Shown: positions 25,252 through 35,925 of the stretch, piece by piece | Numbering within the stretch: position 1 is the stretch's first letter | Layout: the number at the start of each line of letters is the position of its first letter | Source of the DNA: Sindora glabra | Taxonomy: Eukaryota > Streptophyta > Magnoliopsida > Fabales > Fabaceae | Direction: 5' to 3' | DNA length: 64,000 bases | Assembly (NCBI GenBank): GCA_020226215.1 | Contig: CM035227.1 | Span: forward strand, 23,129,866 to 23,193,865 | Translations under genes and position numbers: made by a program | The notes under the pieces: model-generated | The model's database searches: none | Seen by the model: only the letters and a program-made list of their open reading frames with translations | What the model was told of the DNA's origin: nothing

Positions 25252-26065
25252 TTGGATTACACATAAAGAATGGGAAATTAAAAAGTAATTATCCATAAGC
25301 ACGTAGTAACCAAACCTCGGGACAGCAAGTCCAAATTAATTAAATGCAAAAAGACCTTCCAGCTCTATCTAAGGGGACCCACAACTCCGCACTTTTCCTC
25401 TTCCCTTTTCTGGGATAGCTTTCTGGAATCCCTAAATTGGCCCACCACATCGGCACACCCTTCTCTTGCCTTTTCCCAAATCGAATTTATTCCTACACCT
25501 CTCTCTCCCTTTCTATCTTCAATTCCCAATTCGATTTTTTTTTTCATTTTTTTCCTGCGTTTCCGAAATTCTCGCATTTACTTAATATCTGCCATTAGTT
25601 TTCTTCAGAAGCTGATTCTGCTCTGACCGGGTCGACTTTGTTTCTAGAGAATTCGATTAATTTTGGTGAACAACGCAGCCGAATTTGGCGTCCCAGCTTG
25701 ATTGTGGAGTACTATTCGGATTCTAGGGCTTTGGTAACTTCATAAATTTTTAAGGAATTGATTGTTTTATAGAAAGTTATGCCAATCCAGTGCTTGGGTT
25801 TGATAAGCTTTTGAATTCCTGCGAGATAGATAATTTCTCATAAGTCCCGAGTTCCCAGTTGTGAATTTGATTGATTTATTTTGAAGTGGAACCCATTCAA
25901 CCATCTATGTTCTGATTTATTTTGTATTTGCAGCTTGATAGTTTGGTTAAAAAGTGAATCTGTTTAATTAATTTGGGTTTCTGCTTGTGGTTTTTGGATT
26001 GGAGGTCATGCATGTGTCATAGGAATTTGACATAAGACGTTTTTGTTATATCGGGACGAGTAAGT
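25252..26065 (+). promoter_or_regulatory. Promoter/5' leader of ELF3 copy A, probable leader intron
   Basis: The segment aligns with 56678-57495 upstream of copy B, including landmarks AAATTAATTAA, ACCACA..CTTCTCTT, CTGATTCTGCTCTGA.CGGG and GGCGTCCCAGCTTGATTGTG. Within it, GT at 25734 (TTTG/GTAACTT) and AG at 25933 (TATTTGCAG/CTTGATAG) bound a likely leader intron of 200 nt, conserved at 57164-57364 in copy B. The transcription start is not determinable by eye. Confidence 0.6.
26008..26022 (+). promoter_or_regulatory. Short upstream ORF in the ELF3-A leader
   Basis: ATG CAT GTG TCA TAG, a four-codon uORF ending 43 nt before the ELF3 ATG. Copy B keeps ATG, GTG, TCA and TAG in the same place (57438-57452), with one changed codon. 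Conservation may only reflect recent duplication. Confidence 0.5.
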
Positions 26066-29000
26066 ATGAAGAGAGGGAAGGATGATGAGAAGGTACTGGG
26101 GCCAATGTTCCCTAGACTCCATGTCAATGATACGGAGAAGGGAGGGCCAAGGGCACCGCCTAGGAATAAGATGGCCCTCTATGAACAGCTCAGTATTCCC
26201 TCTAACAGGTTCAACACTGCGGTTCTGCCACTCAACCCGAATAGTACTAGTAATATTGTCCCCCCAGCATCACCAAGCCAGGTACCTATTTAAATTTTAT
26301 TGTTTTGCTCATGTTCCTCATTGTGCGCCCCGCCTCAAGGTTTTTCAAACTAATAGTCGAAAATACTTGTCTTATGTGAGTCAGTTCTCTGAGAATACCG
26401 CTTTTACATGCTTGTCACTCAGTGTTGCCTAGATCTTATGCTATTCAACAGTTTTGAGAGTTTGCTATAGTCATCTACAGTATTTAGATGACTGAAAGCC
26501 TGTTGTTCGGTGCATTTCTTTCTTTTTTTCCTCCTGAGAAAGCACTTTTATCAGTGCCATGTTTTCTTTTTCTCTTCTATGCTCATAATGGTTGTGTTTC
26601 TTTTTTTGGTACCATAAGAATAGTTATATATCACAATTTTGTGAAGCTTATTTTTAACATAATTTGTTGTTTTTATGGTCTACCTTGGCATAGAGATCGT
26701 AATTTCCATGGCTTTTAGGTGCATGTAATTAAGAAATAGTTGATTTCTTTTCTGAATGTTGCCATAAATTTGTTTCTAGGGGACTGGACCTGAGAGAAAT
26801 TATGCCTTCTCCGTTCATTGGCCTCCACAAGCACATATCTATCAAGCTGAAAAATGTGTTTCTCACCCATCTGATGGGGTGAAACTGAATGCTCCATTAG
26901 CAGCACTTGAACAGAGGAAAAAGGTAGATTATGATGACTTTAGGGTTCCTGTATACGTGCACTCAAAGGTTGGTCAATCTCTTGATAAAACCCGGAAGAG
27001 TTTTGATGCAAAGAAGCTCACTTCTGCTGGACCTAGGTTTTATGGTTGTTCTGTAGAAGTTCAAAATGATTGTGATAGGGATCCAAAACAAATTAGCTCT
27101 GAACATGTCCAAATGAAGAAGGATGCGAGGAGTGGAGGTGAAGAGCTTCCAAAAGTGAGCCCGAGCAAGGAGCATTCTGTAAAATTGAACAGAAACATAT
27201 CAAATGGAGATAACATCGACAATCTAGTGAAGTTAACCAAAGTAACTGCAAATCATGTGTATCAAGATGGACCTGTGGTTGATTTTAGCAGATTATCTCA
27301 AGGTGATGCCTGCTTACAGGAGGAGGCTGGGGTTGGGTCACAGTTCATTGACACTGGACATGGTGATTGTCCTATTGAGTCTACTGGGGCTATAGAGAAT
27401 AGGAACGATCCCGTACCAAGAGCCTGCTTCCATTCAACAGTAGATCAGAGCAGTCCAGTAGAGGCCACCAATGATCCTGCTTATCATGATAAAAGGACTG
27501 CTGGTGCTATAAATAGAGGAAATTTGGATAAAAGTGAAAATGTTTCCAAGGTCTCCATGGTTGATAACTTGTCAAGCCTGAAACTTTCTCCTGATGATGT
27601 TGTAGGAATAATTGGTCAAAAACACTTCTGGAAAGCACGGAGAGCTATTGTAAAGTAAGTTGTACTTCTTCTCAGTAGCATCTGGAGAGGTTTTTACACT
27701 CTATGAATTCCATGTGAAACCTTTTCTTTTGAAACATAATAGTTAATGGACTCCTTTACGTACTTTGTCCTGATTGTGTCTTGTGTCAGTTCATTTTTGT
27801 GTATGTCTTTGATTTTTTTCAACCAGACAAGAAAATTGTGTAAATTTCTTGAATTTACTTTTGCTTGTGGAATTTTGTCTTCCAATTATCCTCAATTGTG
27901 ATGTAATGATGAGTTTTGCTCTCCCCCTTTGTTCTATTTCAAATCTGTTCTAATCTTGTGAGATCCAGCTTAAGAATTGTCTGCCTTAGTGCCTTGGAGG
28001 AGAGCAAAGTAGGATTACAACGTAGGTTGTGGGAAAGGAAAGTAGTACTCATTGCTAAGATTTTTCTTTTCTTTTATAATTTTGCTATAAATTTAAAGCT
28101 GCAGTGGTTTGTTATATTCATCCAAAATTATAGTAGTTGTGCGCTGAATATTTTAATTTCAATTGAGGATCTGTATGCACGGCTTTGAAGAATGGAAACA
28201 TAGTCTTGGGGTCCCATCTATTGGTGTTTTTGTACGTTCAAAATCCTTAGTAATGTTTTGGGTGCTGGATCATCTTACAGCAGGGAGGTGAGCAGTCTTG
28301 TTACTGTACTTTGTCGGAAGGAGACCAATGTGACAGCAGATCATCTCATGATTCACTATCCTCTAGCAACTGGATTTGGATAATATTCCTGTCTTGGTTT
28401 CCTCTTGCTTGGTTCTCCATGTGACCACTGGGGCATGTTTCCTTACACTGCACTGAAGGGCTTGGACTAAGAAGAGGACCAAGTAATGCAGGATAAGTTC
28501 CAGATGCATGGTAGGGACACTTGGGTAATGCATGGCGAGATAGTTGGTAGGTAAACGTCATGGTGAGAAGGGGAAATACTTTTACCCTTATGGCATCTTG
28601 TTTTTCTTTGGTAGAGATATTTGGGACTAGGATTTTCATCTTAATATGGACAGGCTTTAGCTTGTGGAGGCATCCCACCATCTATATAGTTTGTATACTG
28701 TACAGATTTCATATTCACATCCTTATTACTCTATATACACCAAATTTCCAGGATAAAGATAAAAATTACGACTTACAGTGTGCACTATTGAGTGTGCTGT
28801 CAATTGTGTGGTTCATTGTTCACTGGTAGAGAGTTTGGTCTGTTTGTTCCACAAAAGATATAGTTGTGTGGGTTTTTCTTTGAACTAGTGAATGTGATTT
28901 CCTGCTATAATATGTTCTTAATTTGCTTTATATGTGAGTTCATTCTGTACTAAACCATGTGAGGATGTATGTTGAAATTGTGGATTTTTTCCCAAAGAAT

Positions 29001-30587
29001 GTATGTTTTATTTTTTGTATTGAAATCATGGATTTTTGTGTAAAGAATTTATGTCTTGTTGATCATTCATTCCTCCTGAGGGAGTCATACTGAGGTTCTT
29101 ACTTTCATTAAAAAAAAAAAAAAGGAAAATAAAATTGTACCTATGAAGAAATCAAACTAATTGTGAGTTATAGACTGAAAAGATGTTCTGCTTGACTAGT
29201 TATTAAGTGTGGTTGGAGAGAGTTTGTGATTTTGTAGAATTTTGTTTATATGCTGGTCCTTCCAACATGATCTTAACTGGTTCCAGATGCTGCATTTTTC
29301 CCCCCCAATTTTATGTACCTCATTTGATGAGTATTGTGCAATTTTCTTGATCCAACTCCTGTTCCTTTCTACAGTCAACAGAGAGTGTTTGCAGTCCAAG
29401 TATTTGAGCTGCACAGGCTGATGAAGGTGACACTTCTTATATGACTTGTGCTCGTCCAAAGTGGAAAGCATATTAATTTTACATGTGCAGGTACACACAA
29501 AGACCCATCCAGAGTGTCTATTCTTATAACTTGTTTCTCTTTATTTGAACAGGTCCAACAGCTGATTGCTGGATCGCCAGATGTTTTGGTAGAGGATGAT
29601 GCTTTCCTTGGAAAATCTCCCCCAAAGGGATCGTCTTCGAAGAAACTTTCACTGGAATATGTCATAAAACCTCGGGAACAAAATCTTAAATGCACAGATG
29701 ATTCTGAAAAGCGAAACCACAAAATGGAATGTTCTGCAGAGAATGCAGTTGGGAAGACATCTCTTTCATCTGTGAAAAATGGTAGTCACCTTTCAAATTA
29801 CACCACATTTCCTGGAAACCCATACCAGGCAAATGTGGATGCTGATAATAGAATGGGTCCCTGGTGTTTCAATCAGTCGCCTGGGCATCAATGGTTAATT
29901 CCTGTAATGTCTCCTTCTGAAGGGCTTGTGTACAAGCCTTATCCTGGACCTGGGTTTACAGGATCAATTTGCGGAGGTTGTGGACCTTTTGGGCCACCTC
30001 CCGTGGGTAATAATTTAATTAATCCTGCCTATGGAGTACCAGCGTCTCATCAAGGAATTGGGGTTCCACCTGACACTACTACTCCAGGCAGTCATGCATA
30101 CTTCCCTCCTTACGGCATACCAATTATGAATCCAGCCATGTCAGGGTCAGCTGTTGAGCAGATGAACCAGTTTGCCAGGCCAGGCTCTCATAGTCAAAAT
30201 GGTCATTCATCTGGAGGGGTAGCAAATTTTAACTCTCATAATCAAAGCTCCTGTAATTTGCCAGTTCAGAGAAAAGGAACTATATCGCAGCCACAGGTCA
30301 TGAAATTTCCGGTATCTAGAGAAAGTGAGTTACAAGGAAGCACTGCAAGTAGTCCTAGTGGAATGGCGCAAGGAATCAGCAATGGTCAAATAACTGAAGG
30401 AAGAGATGCACTTCCTCTCTTTCCTGTGGCTACGATAATGCCAGAAGAAGCCCCCGAGTCCCATGATACCAGACAGCCAACTCGAGTAATCAAAGTTGTG
30501 CCTCGTAACTCCAGATCTGCAACAGAGTCGGCGGCAAGGATTTTTCAATCGATACAAGAAGAGAGAAAACAGTATGACTCGGTCTAG
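26066..30587 (+). CDS. ELF3: EARLY FLOWERING 3, copy A (725 aa, 4 exons)
   Basis: Exons: 26066-26281, 26780-27654, 29375-29426 and 29553-30587, all with GT/AG borders and phases 0, 2, 0. The product is the nuclear scaffold of the evening complex (with ELF4 and the LUX GARP protein), which represses clock and growth genes at night and responds to light and temperature. Conserved ELF3 blocks: residues 1-46 ([37 protein letters not shown]); [11 protein letters not shown] at 124-134; [20 protein letters not shown] at 342-361, running through [18 protein letters not shown] at 364-381 to [12 protein letters not shown]; and the C-terminal [20 protein letters not shown] ending at 725. The Gly/Pro/Asn-rich stretch at about 480-640 matches the prion-like region of ELF3, but no long polyglutamine is present. 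The length is near the 695 aa of Arabidopsis ELF3. No frame damage is seen. The start follows the family N-terminus, with an in-frame stop-free but non-ATG stretch upstream. Confidence 0.95.
28270..28560 (+). mobile_element. Possible LINE zinc-finger (zf-RVT) relic in ELF3-A intron 2
   Basis: Within intron 2 (27655-29374) the + strand reads [18 protein letters not shown] followed by [12 protein letters not shown], reminiscent of the C-terminal zf-RVT region of plant LINE ORF2 (..DHLL.HC..A...W). The same relic sits at the same place in copy B, where the frame is open for 80 codons (59528-59770). Similarity is short and both copies are decayed, so the call is tentative. Confidence 0.4.
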
Positions 30588-31140
30588 TTCTGTGAATAGA
30601 TGTGGATAATCATCTGAGTGGGTAACTTGTTATGATGTATCATGATTCCGTTTTCCCTTTTGGGAGTATGACATTCTGTGACCGGATTGTTTTGTTTTTC
30701 TTTGTATATTTTTTTTAGTTGGTTTTCTAATCAATGGCCTAATTCATAAATGAACATATCTATGGAATAACTAGTCAAATGTAATACTCTGAGTATATGT
30801 TATCGCCATATAATGTATTATCTATTTTATATGTATTTTTTGAACGGGGAATTTTGATCTATTTATTGCTTGGCTGGAAAGTAGGGGACTATGATACATA
30901 TTTACCAAGTTGATTTTCTCTTGAAACTCACTGGAAGGGGACATCCATGCTCTAGCTGTTAGTCTCACAAGCAGTGTACCTCTGCCGCCCTCAAGAAGTT
31001 ATTTGGCTTCTATTTTAACAGGCTTCTATTCTTTGGGACACTTTGACCTTTCCCTGCCAATAAACGTGTACAATGTGTACATTTTCTAATCATATTGTAT
31101 GGAGGAAAGGCTTCTGAGTGTGTTCTGCCATGAATTTATC
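30588..31140 (+). other. 3' UTR and 3' flank of ELF3 copy A
   Basis: Aligns with 61802-62310 after copy B. The best-kept block is about 58 bp at 30963-31021, including CTCTGCCGCCCTCAAGAAGT, matching 62141-62200. Homology stops at 31140, where copy A carries about 1.37 kb absent from copy B, and resumes at about 32511 (TATTGTAAAG.GCTTGTTCTT). I could not place a polyadenylation site with confidence. Confidence 0.6.
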
Positions 31141-31330
31141 AGAGTCAAAGAGGGCGAGTAGGGGCCTTGGCCTTCTCAAAAATTTTGATATTTTTGTATA
31201 TAGTAATTTTAGATTGATTCTCTTGAAAATTAAGAAATTATTTGTATCCAATAAAATTTTTGATACTTGGTTTTCTTGAGTAAAAAATTTCTAAGCACGC
31301 CATTAGATGTTATCAACAAGAGAGACACTG

Positions 31331-32493
31331 TAGTGCACCACTGAAAAAGTGGTGCACCAATGCATCATTGAATCAATGGTTGTTATTTTGCCGTACCATG
31401 AGTTTACCGTTTTAAAAGAAGGGCTATTTATAAGTTTATATATTTGTATATCGACCTCTTTACACTAAATTATTTCAGTTTTCTGCATTTAGAAGCTTCA
31501 AAGCCATATTAGGCGCCTCTGATGCAGCAAAACCCTGATTCTTCATCAACCGATATATTCTTCATGCATTCCGCATAAATCCACAGATAATAAAAATATC
31601 AATAATTCTCTCAAACTCATCTACTCTTAATTCTTCTTTCCATGCCTCTAAAACACTCAAAAATTGAAGGGCTTTTTCCCCAACTCAAACACTTGCATAC
31701 ATATCACACAGATTTGCTTGAAGCTTAAAGGGAGGAGCTTTACTTTGCTGAGCAATTATCAGATTCTTCAATCAGCAACATATTAATATTAATATACAAT
31801 TAAAAACGTAGTCCTCTAAATCAAATGTACATTGCATAGTCCGAAAATGGCTCATTCTTTAATATTGTCTTCTGCAATTGTTCATCTGCATCCCTATTTT
31901 GTGCAATTGTTCATTTGCATCCCCGTTTTTCTATTCAATTTGCTTGTACCTGTGCATCAATTTCAATCTAGCCACATTTACAATATTACTTTCTTTATCA
32001 TCCATATAGTTCCACATTATCTTCTTCCACACAATTTTTTTTGTTTTGATTATTCCATGATGAAACACCGCGATCACAGTACCATTCGAATCCACGTGCT
32101 TTTCATCCCACACTAGCCCTGTTATCAATTATAGCAAGAAAGAGAAATGGTTTCATTCATAGAACAGAAGGCTGAAATGAAAAGGAAGAATGCGTTAGCT
32201 GGGGTTTTGACATAAATGAGTATAAAGAACAAAATGGAGAACGAAGAGTTGCAATTAATTTGTTTTAACGGAGCCAAAAAATGAAGCTTCCCAATTCTTT
32301 ACTCTTAATTCTTTATATGGAGCTGCACTTTAGGTTTGATTAGACCTAATTTCATATTTATAATTTACCAATTTATTGGGATCATTTTATAATTATTATA
32401 CTTCAAGTTACCTTTTTCCACTTTAACAACTCAACAAATCTTAGCTACTCATCTTCTACTGCATTGGTGCACCATTTTTTTTGCGGTGCAACA
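31331..32493. mobile_element. TIR element carrying gene fragment(s), inserted beside ELF3-A
   Basis: Left terminus AGTGCACCACTGAAAAAGTG then GTGCACCAATGC (31332-31366); right terminus, reverse-complemented, GTTGCACCGCAAAAAAAATG then GTGCACCAATGC (32461-32492). These are inverted repeats of about 32 bp. The body contains a PPR gene fragment on the - strand. Copy B has no such insertion at the matching site. The termini do not fit CACTA or Harbinger, and no clean target duplication was found, so the superfamily is open (MULE-like or hAT-like capture element). An unidentified 65-codon - strand frame at 31931-32128 may be a second captured piece. Confidence 0.65.
31475..31775 (-). pseudogene. Captured fragment of a PPR-protein gene (C-terminal end)
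   Basis: Read on the - strand: LKNLIIAQQSKAPPFKLQAN, LCDMYASV, stop, VGEKALQFLSVLEAWKEEL, VDEFERIIDIFIICGFMRNA, stop, RIYRLMKNQGFAASEAPNMA, LKLLNAEN, stop. This looks like the last repeats of a pentatricopeptide-repeat protein (degenerate helical repeats, ICGF..A.RIYRLMKNQGF). Two internal TGA codons break it; the second lies where a CGA (Arg) would fit. No start and no other repeats are present. It lies wholly inside the TIR element. Confidence 0.65.
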
Positions 32494-32795
32494 TAGTCCA
32501 GTCCTATGAATTAATATTGTAAAGTGCTTGTTCTTTTTGTTGTGAGAGAGAAAGAGCAACGCACACAAAAATGCCTTTGAATGTTTCTGATATTCATGGT
32601 TGGTAAGTATTAATAATACAAGCTGTAATGAGGAGATTTACGTGCAATTTTTAGGAGTTTGAATATTAAAACTATTTATTTATTTTAAAACTTCAACTAA
32701 AGGTAAGTTTACAAAAAATGGTTATATGATTTTAAAAAAAAAGCACCAAATAAGGGGGAAAAAAAGGGAAATTATGAAGAGAAAAACATTGCCTG
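32494..32795. other. End of ELF3-A duplicated unit
   Basis: Positions 32511-32625 (GCAACGCACAC, AAGTATTAATAATACAA) match 62318-62475 downstream of copy B. After about 32640 the similarity ends and the sequence is AT-rich with no gene. Confidence 0.5.
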
Positions 32796-34250
32796 TGGTT
32801 TTTTCTTTTACGGATTCTGTCGTCCTAGTCTAATTATTGTACATCCATTGGACATATGCAGGGCAGAGGGCTGATGCTGCTGCCCCACCAACACCTCAGT
32901 GTATTGAGAGTGGGAAGTGTGACGGTCCTTTGCTAGCACAGCAAAACCAAAAGGAGAATCATCTGGATTGAGAATCATTTTACAAGCAGCTTTGGTTGGA
33001 AGCATGACTGCCATAACTTTAGAGTGCTGGAGTTTTGAGGATCTGATAAGCTGCTGCAGTGCAATGAGCGGACATAGCATCCTGGTACTAGGAGGAGTCT
33101 TAATGCGAAAAATACCTCCAAGACTATATTTTTACTGCTCAAAGATCAGACAAGAACATTCTATGAATTTGCAACCATGAAGTTTTATCTTACTTGACTT
33201 TCAGGCTAAGAATTGGCTGAATGTGTGTAGGCCATAGTATTACATTAGATCTGTGTGCTTGATCCTGAGATGTGGCAGCAATCCAAGTTGTGGTAGAACT
33301 ATATTCCTGATAAAGCTTGTTAATCATAGCAACAGTGGCCCCTGGCTTAATCTGGTTGAAAACTTGCTGATTCTGGCAGTACCAGCTAGCATATAAAACT
33401 ATCACAATCTTGCGAGTAAGGTGCTTCACGAACCTGAGGATGATCTTGAGCTGTTTGCAGACACGTTTAAATCCATGTTTTGATATCTGCTGCCTGAATG
33501 AATACCGGTTTGATGGTGAGGTCTTAGCCCAAACACTGCTTTTGCAAATTCACACCTGAGAAGTAAATGAGTGTCTGTTTCTACCTCTTGCTAACATAGG
33601 GGCCATAACAGAGAAACCTGTATATTCGTAGAATTTAGTAGCTCTCTTGTGAGAGCTTTTTAGGCAATGACGACTTCCATAATTCCTGCCAAAGGAATTG
33701 GTTCTACGTATGCAGAAGGAATTGTTGACTAGCTGTTGGTAGCCTTTTTGGACGGACTAAAAGCCAGTGGCAGATTTTCTTCCAGACCAACCAATCTTGC
33801 CCCTCGATATTGGGTACTATGGATGCTATTTACAGTGCGAGGATCAAAAACCTGTTGAACCTTCCTCGAATCCCATGAGCAGGTATTAGAGTTGTTTAAA
33901 TCCGCCATTCTTGTTGATTTGTAGCATTCTGTGGCAAAGGGCCCATGTCAGAATCCGCTCCTTAGTTCTATGAGATTACCATTGCCTACTTGCCACCTCA
34001 GAAAATCACTAATTAGATGAGATGTTTTGCAAATTCCATTCCATCTCCAAGATCCATTTGAGTGGGTTTTGATGATAATGATATTCAAAAGTTTTCCTTT
34101 TCCATATTTTTGTATGATAACCATAGTAAGTAGGAGTCAAGCCTCTGATAAATATCGTCCGAGAAGGTTCCATTTGAATGAAACGTAGGTCTTCAATACT
34201 CACTGTGAATGTTTTACCATAACAGTAGATGCAGCATGTGCTTTACTCCA
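32796..34250 (-). mobile_element. 5'-truncated LINE relic (ORF2 C-terminal part)
   Basis: Across several - strand frames this reads as the region after the RT of an L1-like ORF2: SRTIFIRGLTPTYYGY and NPLKWILEMEWN near 34150-34020, DFLRWQVGNGNLIELR near 34000, then the zf-RVT signature ETDTHLLLRCEFAKAVFG near 33580, and VFNQIKPGATVAMINKLY near 33330. The far-left part (32808-33080) is open on the - strand for 90 codons but I could not match it to the RNase H domain. Multiple frameshifts and stops. An A-rich stretch on the - strand at about 32798-32812 may be the 3' tail. Confidence 0.6.
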
Positions 34251-35215
34251 TTGGACCCCACCCTACCTAAAGTTTGACATATGATAAGTGGCCTTTGGTG
34301 GTGTTGTATGGGAGTTCGCTGAAAAATTCTAAGATGCACACCACATATTATTTGAAATTTGAATAATTATCATGTTGAGTGATATAGTACGATGGAGGAC
34401 ATGCATACAAGATTTTCTCCCAAAAGCCATCAAGAAGTTTGCTTAAAGTTTAGCAAAAAAAGAAGCAATTTTTTTGTTAAAAGAAATAATGCATATTAGA
34501 AAAACGAAAAGCCCATTCTCCTCTTTTTGACAATTCTATTTATAAAAATGGGGATAAAGTAACAAATATCACTCGGTGTAAACCAATTATGAAAATACCT
34601 ATAAAAATTGGTTGTGGACTAGAATATCTTAGGGTGATGAGATCCTGGTATATAGCATCTACATCAAGAATGAAAGTATTATATATGAAATTAGTTTGAT
34701 ATTTTTAGAAACTACTCATAATAATGAACTTGAAAATAAGTTAAAGGATTTGTAGTTTCTGATCCTAATTCATCTTAATTATAATTTGAACAAGTAAGGT
34801 TATATCTTAGTTTAAATGGAAATAACATTTCTCTTTTATATGTCCATGAAATTTTGATAAATCCAAACACCTTAGAATAGATAAAAAGTGGAATTTATCA
34901 AATGAATTGCATTGATTTATATACCTTTTTTGTCCATTGATGGCAATAGGTTGGGAAATACTTGAACCGAATTACTAATTAGGATAGGAAGGTTTACTCC
35001 ATTCATGAGTAAATATTTTATGGTAGCCTTATTAGATTGTATATCTTTCCTAGTATCATTATCCTGTGTATTATGAGAGAAAACATGTCGATCTTATACA
35101 ATTGTTCCCATCCCAAGCCTTTTGGTTTAAAATATGTGTGTTCCCCTATTCGAGCTTCCATAATTTGGTTTTGGATTGTTCAATGCCTTCCTCACTTCCA
35201 TTGTTATTGAAAATT
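34251..35215. other. AT-rich spacer, no gene seen
   Basis: No supportable coding sequence or paired termini. Confidence 0.4.
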
Positions 35216-35224
35216 GCGCGCGTG

Positions 35225-35268
<44 letters not shown>
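35216..35268. repeat. (GC)n(AC)n(AT)n compound microsatellite
   Basis: An uninterrupted alternating purine-pyrimidine tract: GC/GT units, then CA, then TA, about 53 bp. Such tracts can adopt left-handed DNA; no function is implied. Confidence 0.95.
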
Positions 35269-35269
35269 A

Positions 35270-35925
35270 GAGAAGATGGGTTCTTGATAAAATCAAGGAT
35301 GTGTTGCTTGCTTTTAGTCTTGACCCTCTAAAAACCTTACTGAGGTTAGACAAAGATCTTCTATATGAATATATACAAATTCTTAAGTAATAAGGGGAGA
35401 TTTAGAGCCTAAAATCTTTGACAATGTGGATAAAAGACAAAGAATACTAAGACTTACAATATTGAGATAGGTTAATGGTCTAACTCTCCAACAGAAATTA
35501 TAAATCATTTACTTAGGGCTTTCTTTAATAGATGCTTTATTTTCCTAATAGAATCTTATCTCTCCTTATCTAGGCCTTTTAGCAGGGAAGTCCACATTAA
35601 TCCTAATTTAGTTGAGAATTTGACTGGTATTTTACCTAATGTTAATATCTTTGCCAATACAATTTTTTTGAGCCTTAATAAAGGCTTGATCCTTGATGGC
35701 TTTCACCAAAGTTTCTTCCAACAATTTTGGAATGAGGTTGGTACCTTTATTTGCTCGTGTCTAATAAGTTTTAAGGGGATAAATAGAATCTTCATCTCCT
35801 TAGTTCATAAAGGCCTATTTCATAAGATAGTTGATGTTTATAACATTATAGACCTATTACTTTATGCAACACCTCTTTGAGTATCATTTCCAAGATTCTT
35901 TGTTACATCCATTAGAATATAAAAC
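35270..35925 (+). mobile_element. LINE reverse-transcriptase relic, N-terminal half
   Basis: The + strand shows decayed ORF2 sequence: LLYEYIQIL, KSLTMWIKD near 35420, then DGFHQSFFQQFWNEVGTFIC (35696-35755), INRIFISLVHKG, and YRPITLCNTSLSIISKIL near 35850-35905, matching PDG...FF..FW...G and DYRPISLCN..YKI of plant LINE RTs. The similarity stops abruptly at about 35925. The C-terminal half of an RT in the same orientation appears 5.5 kb further on (41480-42230), so this is probably one relic split by a later insertion. Confidence 0.6.

Noticed and set aside
26082..26432. Second + strand frame across ELF3 exon 1 and intron 1 (and its counterpart at 57512-57838)
   Set aside because: Shadow of the ELF3 exon in another frame; the region is better explained by the conserved ELF3 N-terminus and its splice donor.
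28346..28681. - strand 111-codon frame in ELF3-A intron 2
   Set aside because: Antisense to the LINE-like fossil and not open in copy B.
29375..29722. Antisense frames over ELF3 exons 3-4 (also 60745-60945)
   Set aside because: Shadows of a strongly supported exon.
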